Assembly: GCF_019679435.2 (NCBI RefSeq)
Contig: NZ_CP139781.1
Coordinates: 1,798,001 to 1,862,000 of the forward strand
DNA length: 64,000 nt
DNA from: Actomonas aquatica
Lineage (GTDB): Bacteria > Verrucomicrobiota > Verrucomicrobiia > Opitutales > Opitutaceae
Direction: 5' to 3'
Made by a program: the position numbers and the translations under genes. Each line of letters opens with the position of its first letter. Positions within the stretch are counted from its first letter, which is position 1. Under the pieces are notes generated by a model, which was not told where the DNA came from, did not search any database, and saw nothing but the letters and a program-made list of their open reading frames with translations. Positions 26,266-34,296 of the stretch are shown one piece after another.

Positions 26266-27022
26266 TGTAGCAGCGGCCGTCTCGGCCGCTCTCCTGCCCC
26301 TCCGTCACCAATGCCGGCTGAAGCCGGCACTCCGCCCGACCAACGAACGCGGGCGACACGCCCGCGGCTACATCTCCCGTCCGAGTGTAGCAGCGGCCGT
26401 CTCGGCCGCTCTCCTGCCTCTCGGCTCGTAGCGGCTGCTTCAGCTGCCGCTTCGCCCTGCCCCTCCGCCACCAATGCCGGCTGAAGCCGGCACTCCGCCC
26501 GACCAACGAACGCGGGCGACACGCCCGCGGCTACATCTCCCGTCCGAGTGTAGCAGCGGCCGTCTCGGCCGCTCCCACCTGCCCCTCAGCCACTAATGCC
26601 GGCTGAAGCCGGCACTACGCCCGGCCAACGAACGCGAGCGACACGCCCGTGGCTACACCTCCCGTCCGAGTGTAGCAGCGGCCGTCTCGGCCGCTCCCAC
26701 CTGCCTCTCGGCTTGTAGCGGCTGCTTCAGCTGCCGCTTCGCCCTGCCCCTCCGCCACTAATGCCGGCTGAAGCCGGCACTACGCCCGACCAACGAACGC
26801 GGGCGACACGCCCGCAGCTACACCTCCCGTCCGAGTGTAGCAGCGGCCGTCTCGGCCGCTCTCCTGCCTCTCGGTTCGTAGCGGCTGCTTCAGCTGCCGC
26901 TGCGCCCTGCCCCTCCGCCACCAATGCCGGCTGAAGCCGGCACTACGCCCGGCCAACGAACGCGGGCGACACGCCCGCGGCTACACCTCCCGTCCGAGTG
27001 TAGCAGCGGCCGTCTCGGCCGC
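26266..27022. repeat. Composite array of GTAG-headed palindromes (REP-like)
   Basis: The 815-bp gap between the M16 and exosortase genes holds no gene but an ordered array. Unit A (GTAGCAGCGGCCGTCTCGGC, continuing CGCT) starts at 26266, 26386, 26549, 26671, 26836 and 26999. Between A copies come unit D (GTAGCGGCTGCTTCAGCTGC) in three of five intervals, unit B (ATGCCGGCTGAAGCCGGCAC) and unit C (GCGGGCGACACGCCCGCGGC, whose reverse strand begins GTAG). Intervals are 120-122 bp without D and 163-165 bp with D. A and D point one way, C the other. GTAG-headed imperfect palindromes are typical of REP elements mobilised by RAYT transposases. Confidence 0.88.
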
Positions 27023-27058
27023 TCCCGCCTGCCTCTCAGTCGCCCCACCACCGAACGC

Positions 27059-28111
27059 TCACGCCCCGGCCCGCTCGCCGTCGCCATCGCCATCCACATC
27101 CCCGTCTCCGTCCTCGTCTTCCTCGTCCCCAACCGCCCACTGAATCTGGAAGAGCGGCAGCAGGCACAACAGACCGACTACCGTCAGGCCCAGCACCGAA
27201 TACCCCGCCACATCATGCACCGTGCCTTCGATGGCGCGGTGCCCGTAGCGGTAAGCCCAGCCGGTCAGGAACAGCGAACGGATCAGGTTCGTCAGAAACG
27301 CAAAGCACATCGCCGCCGCGACCAGCGCGACCTTCTTCCACAGCTTGTCGAGGAAGACCGCCGACAGGAACGATCCGGCAAACAAACACGCCGTGAGCGA
27401 ACGAATGCCCGAGCAGGCCTGCTCCACGCCCACACGATTCGGCTCCCCATCCGCCAACGGCGGCAGGACCAACACATTGCCTTCCTGCTGCAGCGGCAAT
27501 CCCAACACATCAAAGGTGAAAAACACCACCGTCGTAACCTTGTGCAGCAGGAACAGGCTGAGCTGATTCTCGATCACCGACACCATCGGCGCCGACACCA
27601 GCCACACCAGCGCCGGAAACAAAAACAGTCCCGCCAATCGCACGCGCGGATCATCCAGAAAACCCGTGGCCGGTCGGGCATGCGTCGTCTCCGGCGCATT
27701 CACAAACAGCAGCGTGAGCACGATCGCACCCGTGCCCAGCGACAGCGCCAACGATCCCGGATGTGACGGCCCCGCGCCCGCCCGATAAAACGCGCCGAGC
27801 AAAAACATCAGCGCGCCGCACAGCATCGCAGAGCCCACCAGCGTATTCATAAACCACTTACGCCAGCCCGCCACGCGCGGACTCTCCGTCGCGGCACAGG
27901 CCTGCACCTCCACGGTGATCTTGGCCCAGCGATCATAGACCACAAACGCCACAAACGCCGGCACAAGCCAACCGAAGCCGTAATCTTCGCGATTCGCCCA
28001 CCAGTGGGAATGATCCCACACCACGAAGCCCATGAACCCGACCGCCAGCAACATCGCCAGCAGCAGGGGAAGGGTGAGCAGCTCAACCGCTTGTTTCCAA
28101 TACAACTTCAC
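27059..28111 (-). CDS. Exosortase/archaeosortase-family membrane protein
   Basis: 350 residues with about eight membrane segments. EQACSGIRSL holds the catalytic cysteine, NLIRSLFLTG the conserved arginine and EGTVHDVAGYSV the histidine: the full Cys-Arg-His triad of exosortases. These enzymes process PEP-CTERM or similar C-terminal anchors of secreted proteins. The C-terminus is an unusual Asp/Glu/Gly tail (EEDEDGDGDVDGDGDGE). None of the secreted proteins in this window ends in a PEP-CTERM signal, so substrates are elsewhere. The gene abuts the palindrome array. Confidence 0.88.
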   Translation of the reverse strand: MKLYWKQAVELLTLPLLLAMLLAVGFMGFVVWDHSHWWANREDYGFGWLVPAFVAFVVYDRWAKITVEVQACAATESPRVAGWRKWFMNTLVGSAMLCGALMFLLGAFYRAGAGPSHPGSLALSLGTGAIVLTLLFVNAPETTHARPATGFLDDPRVRLAGLFLFPALVWLVSAPMVSVIENQLSLFLLHKVTTVVFFTFDVLGLPLQQEGNVLVLPPLADGEPNRVGVEQACSGIRSLTACLFAGSFLSAVFLDKLWKKVALVAAAMCFAFLTNLIRSLFLTGWAYRYGHRAIEGTVHDVAGYSVLGLTVVGLLCLLPLFQIQWAVGDEEDEDGDGDVDGDGDGERAGA

Positions 28112-28217
28112 AGGGGGAAAGCGCGGACGTTGGTCACGCCGTCCTGCCCGGGCCAGTCCAAAACGACGTCACTTTGCGAGAGCCCCCACCTCACGCCCCC
28201 CGCCCCGCCGTTCCACT

Positions 28218-28282
28218 TGTCACGTAATACGTGACAGTCCGCCCGCCGGCCTCCCGCTCCACTTGTCACGTATTACGTGACA
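28218..28282. repeat. Two copies of a 19-bp palindrome
   Basis: TGTCACGTAATACGTGACA at 28218-28236 and TGTCACGTATTACGTGACA at 28264-28282, 46 bp apart and differing only in the central base. In the second copy the symmetry extends to 14-bp arms (CCACTTGTCACGTA and its complement). They lie about 107-171 bp upstream of the exosortase start, in the 277-bp space between it and the 3' end of fabF. A third copy lies inside the coding sequence at 40722-40740. Either a regulator binding site or a small dispersed element. Confidence 0.8.
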
Positions 28283-28388
28283 AGTGGCTCACGGCTACCG
28301 GTGCGGGTGGGGGGTGGGCGAATTTAGCGGTGGGTCGGTTCGGTGAACCGTCAAATCGTCGGTTCGGCCGCTCTCGCGGTCGGTCCGC

Positions 28389-29708
28389 TCAGATCGCCTG
28401 GAAGACGAGCGAGGCGTTGGTGCCGCCGAAGCCGAAGCTGTTGGCCAGCGCGCCACGCACCGTCTTTTGCACCGCGACGTTCGGGGTCACGTTGAGGCCC
28501 GTCGCCTCCACCGCCCCATCGAGCGTCTCGATGTTGATCGACGGCGAAATGATGCCGGTCTCGATCGCCTTGATCGCCGTAAACGCACCCATCGAGCCGG
28601 CCGCGCCGAGCAGGTGACCCGTCATCGACTTCACCGCACTCACGTTCAGCGAGTCCAGTTGCGTCGCAAACACGCTCGCAATGGCCGCGGCTTCTTCGCC
28701 GTCGCCACCCGGAGTGGAGGTCGCGTGCGCGGCCACAAAATCGATCGCCTCCGGGCCTACACCGGCCGAGTCGAGTGCCGCGCGCATCGAGCGTTGGGAG
28801 CCTTCGCCGCCCGGAGCCAGCGACGACAGGTGGTAGGCATCGGCCGAAGCACCGTAACCACTCACCTCGGCATAAATCCGCGCGCCGCGCGCTTTGGCCT
28901 GCTCGTATTCTTCGAGCACAAACACCACCGCCCCCTCCGACAGCACGAAGCCGTCGCGATTCGCATCATAGGGCCGCGAGGCACGGGTCGGGTCGTCGTT
29001 GCGGGTCGAGAGCGCGCGCATCTGCGCAAAGGCGCCCACCGCCAGCGGCGTCACGGTCGATTCCGCGCCACCGGCCACCATCACATCGGCGTCACCGCGC
29101 GCGATCGCCGCCGCCGCTTCGCCCACCGCGTGACCCGAGGTCGCGCAGGCCGAGGCCACCGCCATGTTGGGGCCTTTGGCATTGAGCAATAGACTCACCT
29201 GACCGGAGAGCAGGTTCGGCGCGATTTGGATAATAAAGAACGGCGAGATCTTCCGGAAGCCGCCCGTCCGCCAGGTCTCCTGGGTCGCTTCGATTTCCGG
29301 CAAACCGCCGAGGCCGACACCCAGGTTCACGCCCATGCGTTCGGCCTTGAACGAGCCGCGATGCGCATCGAGACCGGAATCGGCATACGCCTCCACCGCC
29401 GCCGTCGCGCCCAAGTGGGTGAAGCGACCAAACTTTTTGGCGTCCTTGCGCGTGAACACGGCTTCCAACGCCGGACCCTCCGCACCGTAAGGGTGCAACG
29501 GATTCGCCAACGCAGCGGTCGCATCGAAGTCCTTCACCTCACCCGCGATCTTGGCCGCACAATCGGTGGCATCAAAGCGGGTGATCGGGCCGATACCCGA
29601 CTTGCCCGCGGCCAAACCCGCCCAGGTATCGGCGGCGTTGAGGCCCAGCGGCGTGACCGCTCCGAGACCGGTTATAACTACACGGCGTTGTGATTGAATG
29701 ACTTTCAT
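28389..29708 (-). CDS. fabF: Beta-ketoacyl-ACP synthase II
   Basis: 439 residues from ATG 29708 (MKVIQSQRRVVITG); an in-frame start 18 bp earlier is less likely. The Cys-His-His triad is visible: ACATSGHA near 190, AAHATSTPGGD near 330 and SMTGHLLGAAG near 365. The C-terminal NSFGFGGTNASLVF is standard. It condenses malonyl-ACP with acyl-ACP in fatty-acid elongation. No acpP or other fab gene is next to it. Confidence 0.94.
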   Translation of the reverse strand: MKVIQSQRRVVITGLGAVTPLGLNAADTWAGLAAGKSGIGPITRFDATDCAAKIAGEVKDFDATAALANPLHPYGAEGPALEAVFTRKDAKKFGRFTHLGATAAVEAYADSGLDAHRGSFKAERMGVNLGVGLGGLPEIEATQETWRTGGFRKISPFFIIQIAPNLLSGQVSLLLNAKGPNMAVASACATSGHAVGEAAAAIARGDADVMVAGGAESTVTPLAVGAFAQMRALSTRNDDPTRASRPYDANRDGFVLSEGAVVFVLEEYEQAKARGARIYAEVSGYGASADAYHLSSLAPGGEGSQRSMRAALDSAGVGPEAIDFVAAHATSTPGGDGEEAAAIASVFATQLDSLNVSAVKSMTGHLLGAAGSMGAFTAIKAIETGIISPSINIETLDGAVEATGLNVTPNVAVQKTVRGALANSFGFGGTNASLVFQAI

Positions 29709-29802
29709 TGCGCGCAAAACAGACACCCGTGAGCCAGCGTCGCAGATTTGTCACCTTTGAAGTGGTGGTTTTAGCGGTCTCGATTGTCGAAGGGAACTTG
29801 AT

Positions 29803-29820
29803 CGTTAAAAGCCTGTTAAC
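29803..29820 (+). promoter_or_regulatory. Possible weak Pho-like repeat before the VTC gene
   Basis: CGTTAAA (29803-29809) and TGTTAAC (29814-29820) have the 11-bp period of the Pho-like 7-mers in the pst locus, and a TTGTAAC follows at 29822. They end 21 bp before the start codon. The match is poor at the sixth base, so this is only suggestive. Confidence 0.25.
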
Positions 29821-29841
29821 ATTGTAACTGCCGCATCGCCG

Positions 29842-30588
29842 ATGGACGCATCCCAGAGCCGCGAAGAGTATAAGTTCCTCCTCCCCGCCGACTTGGCGGA
29901 GAGCGTGCGCGCTCAGATCGCCGAACACCTCCCCGCTGACCAAGGCTCACCCGGCGGCTATGACATCGTCTCGGACTACTTTGATAACGCGGAGCGGCTT
30001 ACCTACTGGCAAAAATTAGTAGGCCATCCCAACCGCCGGCGCATTCGCACCCGCACCTATTTATCGAGCAAAGCCCACCGCCAGCCGGCCGCCTTTATCG
30101 AAATCAAACACAAGCTCCTCGATGATACGGTCAAACGCCGCATTCCGGTGCCCGCCGCGTTTCTCGACGAGCGCGACCCAGCCGCGCCGCTCGTCCTCCC
30201 GCCGATCGACGAGGACGACTCCCAGCCCCGCTCCCAGTGGCGGGCGCGCGCCGAGTTGGAGGAGTTGCTCGCCAAAGGTTTCAACCATCCCGTCGTGCGC
30301 ATCTGGTTTCACCGCCACGCCTACGACGCCGGTCGCACCGGGCGACTGCGCGTGACCTTCGACAGCCAGCTGCGTTGGCAACCGCTCGCCGAACTCGCCG
30401 GCGATCTGCCCCCCACGCCGCGCCCGCTCTTCGGCCCTGGTGAAACCATCATGGAGGTAAAAACCGCCGGCGCCGTGCCCTACTGGTTTCGTTCCCTCGT
30501 CGCGCAACACCGTCTCGTGCCGCGCGGCACCAGCAAATACGCCCGCGCGCTTCAACACCTGAACCCTTCCACCCAACTGGTCGGCTGA
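29842..30588 (+). CDS. VTC-domain polyphosphate polymerase
   Basis: 248 residues covering one VTC domain. The tunnel-lining basic and acidic residues are visible: REEYKFLL near 7, RRRIRTRTYL near 65, FIEIKHKL near 83, RLRVTFDSQLRW near 172, IMEVKTAGAVPYW near 205 and the closing RGTSKYARAL near 230. VTC enzymes polymerise ATP gamma-phosphate into inorganic polyphosphate. The gene is followed after 48 bp by a DUF4956 membrane protein, the standard partner, and then by an outer-membrane barrel. Confidence 0.9.
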   Translation: MDASQSREEYKFLLPADLAESVRAQIAEHLPADQGSPGGYDIVSDYFDNAERLTYWQKLVGHPNRRRIRTRTYLSSKAHRQPAAFIEIKHKLLDDTVKRRIPVPAAFLDERDPAAPLVLPPIDEDDSQPRSQWRARAELEELLAKGFNHPVVRIWFHRHAYDAGRTGRLRVTFDSQLRWQPLAELAGDLPPTPRPLFGPGETIMEVKTAGAVPYWFRSLVAQHRLVPRGTSKYARALQHLNPSTQLVG

Positions 30589-30636
30589 AGCCGCCCTTGC
30601 GTCCGCGAATCGCCGCGTTGTTCATCGCCCCCTTTC

Positions 30637-31356
30637 ATGGAGACATCCAATGACATCCCCCACCCTGACTCGCTGTTGCAGTTTATGGAGAGGTTCCTCG
30701 ACCTCTCCCTGCCCTCCGCTGGCGAGGTGGTATTGGCGATGTTGCTGAGTCTGGCGCTCAACCTCGTCATCGCCCGCGTCTATCGCTCCACCTACCGCGG
30801 CACCCGCTACTCGCAGGACTTCGTGCAGGCGCTCGTCATCATCGGAATGGTGACGACCATCCTCATCATGGTGGTAAGCGGCAATGGCGCCATCGCCTTC
30901 GGCATGTTCGCCGCCTTCTCCGTCATCCGCTTCCGTCGCGAACTGCCCCAGGCCCGCGACGTGGGTTTTGTCTTTTTCGCCATGTCCATCGGCATGGTCG
31001 TGGGCGCGCGTTTTTACGGGACGGCCCTGCTGATCACTTTGATCGTGAGTGCCGCCATCTGGATCCTGACGCGCATCGACGCCTTCGCGCCGGAGCGCGC
31101 CTCCCACCTCCTCTCCGTGCGCGTCGACAGCGACAACGACTTCGCCGCCGAAATCAACCCGGTGCTCGACCGCTTCACCGTCAAACACCAGCTGCTGCGC
31201 GTCGCCAGTGTGCAGGCCGGCATGCTCACCGAGCTGCGCTACGGCATCCAACTCCGCGAAGAGAACCAACTCGCGAGCTTCGTCGAAGCCCTGCAACAGA
31301 GCTGCGGCAACAACCGCGTGGTCATCGTGCCCACCGGTCAGGCCTTCGATACATGA
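30637..31356 (+). CDS. DUF4956 membrane protein
   Basis: 239 residues. Four hydrophobic segments lie in the first ~145 residues (for example EVVLAMLLSLALNLVIARVY and FVQALVIIGMVTTILIMVV). GAIAFGMFAAFSVIRFR is the family's signature between helices. A soluble ~95-residue C-terminal domain follows. DUF4956 proteins are habitually encoded beside VTC polymerases and may anchor them or move polyphosphate through the membrane; the role is not established. Its stop overlaps the next start (ATGA). Confidence 0.88.
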   Translation: METSNDIPHPDSLLQFMERFLDLSLPSAGEVVLAMLLSLALNLVIARVYRSTYRGTRYSQDFVQALVIIGMVTTILIMVVSGNGAIAFGMFAAFSVIRFRRELPQARDVGFVFFAMSIGMVVGARFYGTALLITLIVSAAIWILTRIDAFAPERASHLLSVRVDSDNDFAAEINPVLDRFTVKHQLLRVASVQAGMLTELRYGIQLREENQLASFVEALQQSCGNNRVVIVPTGQAFDT

Positions 31357-32585
31357 GCCTCCGTCGCGCGATCCTTTTCTCCAGCATCGGCCTCGCCCTG
31401 CTGGGCACCTGCACCTCGGCCGACGCCAAAGAGAAAGCTCCCAAAACCTATTGGGAAGACCTTACCGACGGCACCATTGATCTCTACGAGAGCGATACCA
31501 ACCGCGTGCTCCAACGCCTGCGTCTCGCCGGCCGCGCCCACTACCAGGCCGCCCGCGTTGAGGGCAACGACGCCAGCGAGCGCGAGTTCACGCACGAGTT
31601 CGACGAATACCGCCGCTTTCGCGTCGAAGCCCAACTCGACCTCCTCCACTTCGCCTCCGCCGAGATCGGCGCCGACCTCGTCGATGATAACCGTTTCCGC
31701 GGCCGCGCCGATCACACCGGCTTCGGCTATCAAAAACTCTCCAATGCCTGGATCAGCGTCGATCTGGAGAGCGCCTTGGAATGGAACTGGGTGGATGACT
31801 TCGACGTCAAAATCGGCCGCCAAAAAGTCGGTATCGGCTACGAGCGCGACCAGTCCTCCACCGACATCCTCACGGTCGAACGCAGCGCCCTCGCCGACTA
31901 CCTCGGCGGCGAAAACGAACGCCCCACCGGCGTGTTGGTGAGCGCGGAGAAAGGCGACTTCGAACTGGATCTCGGTTACTTCAGCACCACGCCTTCCGAC
32001 GGCCTCGCCTCCTTTGAGGGCGACGGTTTCCTCTACAGCCGCCTCACTTGGAAACCCACCAAACGCTGGACGGTCGCGACCGACTGGGTGCAGGCCGACA
32101 ACAACGGCAACGGCGGCGACGATGCCGTGCTCGGTTACGCCTCCGCCGGCACCTTGTCCGTCGCCTACGAACGCGACCGCTTCGGCGCCGCGCTCTACGG
32201 TGCGCTCGGCGACAACGGCGGACCGCGCCACGGCAATCGCCGCGCCCGCCGCCAAGGCGATTTCTCCGGCTACGTCGTCATGCCCTGGCTGTGGCTCAAA
32301 CAGGACCTGCTCCAACTCGTCGCCCGCGGCCAATGGCAACGCAGCACCGAATCCGAAGGCATCCGCCTCGGCTCCCGCTACCTGCGCGCCGTCGACGACA
32401 TTCCCGGCTTCAACATCGAAAACGGCTACGGCGATCGCCACGAATCCTACTACGTGGGCCTCAATCTCCACCCGTGGAAGGGCCGCACCAAGATCATGGG
32501 CGGCATCCAGACCGACCGCCTGCGCACCGTGCGTTCCACCGTCGATGCGACCACGCAATGGGTCGCTGTGCGCACCGCCTTTTGA
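31353..32585 (+). CDS. Outer-membrane beta-barrel protein of the polyphosphate cluster
   Basis: 410 residues with a signal peptide (MSLRRAILFSSIGLALLGTC, cleavage near ADA). Alternating strands rich in Asp, Tyr and Trp run to a terminal phenylalanine (AVRTAF). The segments VDDFDVKIGRQKVGIGYER and GFNIENGYGDRHESYYVG resemble alginate-export/porin-like barrels. The start overlaps the DUF4956 stop by 4 bp, so the three genes are translationally linked. An outer-membrane channel coupled to polyphosphate synthesis would be unusual; the link is inferred from gene order. Confidence 0.75.
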   Translation: MSLRRAILFSSIGLALLGTCTSADAKEKAPKTYWEDLTDGTIDLYESDTNRVLQRLRLAGRAHYQAARVEGNDASEREFTHEFDEYRRFRVEAQLDLLHFASAEIGADLVDDNRFRGRADHTGFGYQKLSNAWISVDLESALEWNWVDDFDVKIGRQKVGIGYERDQSSTDILTVERSALADYLGGENERPTGVLVSAEKGDFELDLGYFSTTPSDGLASFEGDGFLYSRLTWKPTKRWTVATDWVQADNNGNGGDDAVLGYASAGTLSVAYERDRFGAALYGALGDNGGPRHGNRRARRQGDFSGYVVMPWLWLKQDLLQLVARGQWQRSTESEGIRLGSRYLRAVDDIPGFNIENGYGDRHESYYVGLNLHPWKGRTKIMGGIQTDRLRTVRSTVDATTQWVAVRTAF

Positions 32586-32673
32586 AAAACGCTTGCGGCT
32601 ATTGAGGCTCGCCCCCGGCCACTCCGGGTTTTGACATGCGCGTGGCCACATTCTTCACTGGCCTTTCGCAACT

Positions 32674-33165
32674 ATGGACCAGCTTCACGCCTATTGGCGC
32701 ATGGAATACATCGAGGCGCCGCGTTTTCCAAAAACCGAGCGGCCCTTCAGCGAACTCCCGGCGCTCGGCGATGACCGCGCGGCGCTCATCGTGCATCGCA
32801 GCACCTTGTCCTACCTGATGCTCAATCGCTTCCCCTACAACCCGGGGCACCTGCTCGCCATCCCCTTCCGCGAAGTGACCGACATCGAGGACCTCACGCC
32901 CGAGGAATCCGCCGACCTCATGGCTATCATGACGTTTGCCAAAAAAGTCATCCGCACTGCCCTCAAGCCCAACGGCTTCAACGTGGGCTTCAATCTCGGT
33001 TCCGCCGCCGGCGGCTCCATCCCCCACCTGCACGGCCACATCGTGCCGCGCTGGGATGGCGACACCAACTTCATGCCCGTCATCGGCCAAACCCGCACCC
33101 TGCCTCAGGCCCTCGAGTCGACCTGGGAAAAACTCGCCGCCACCGCCGCCGAATTGACTCGCTGA
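32674..33165 (+). CDS. HIT-family hydrolase
   Basis: 163 residues. HLHGHIVPRW is the histidine-triad signature at ~115, and GFNVGFNLGSAAGG precedes it as in Ap4A phosphorylase/HIT-like enzymes. These hydrolyse or phosphorolyse dinucleoside polyphosphates and related nucleotides in the cytoplasm. It stands 88 bp after the barrel gene and 77 bp before phoH; the latter neighbour is common in Verrucomicrobiota. Confidence 0.9.
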   Translation: MDQLHAYWRMEYIEAPRFPKTERPFSELPALGDDRAALIVHRSTLSYLMLNRFPYNPGHLLAIPFREVTDIEDLTPEESADLMAIMTFAKKVIRTALKPNGFNVGFNLGSAAGGSIPHLHGHIVPRWDGDTNFMPVIGQTRTLPQALESTWEKLAATAAELTR

Positions 33166-33242
33166 CCGCCCGCACCGCTCGCCCGGCGCCGCCCGCGACC
33201 TTGTTCGCCGCCGCGCCCTGTCCGTTGTCCGGTGCTCCGCCC

Positions 33243-34223
<981 letters not shown>

Positions 34224-34296
34224 CCCCTGAGCTCGCACTTCACGGCGTTTCACTGGCCCTTCCACCTCGACTCCTTTTTCGTCCCTTCCTCTTCCC

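Noticed and set aside
26266-27022. Repeat array considered as a CRISPR
   Set aside because: Repeats are short palindromes of several types, the intervals of 120-165 bp contain other repeats rather than unique spacers, and no cas gene is near.
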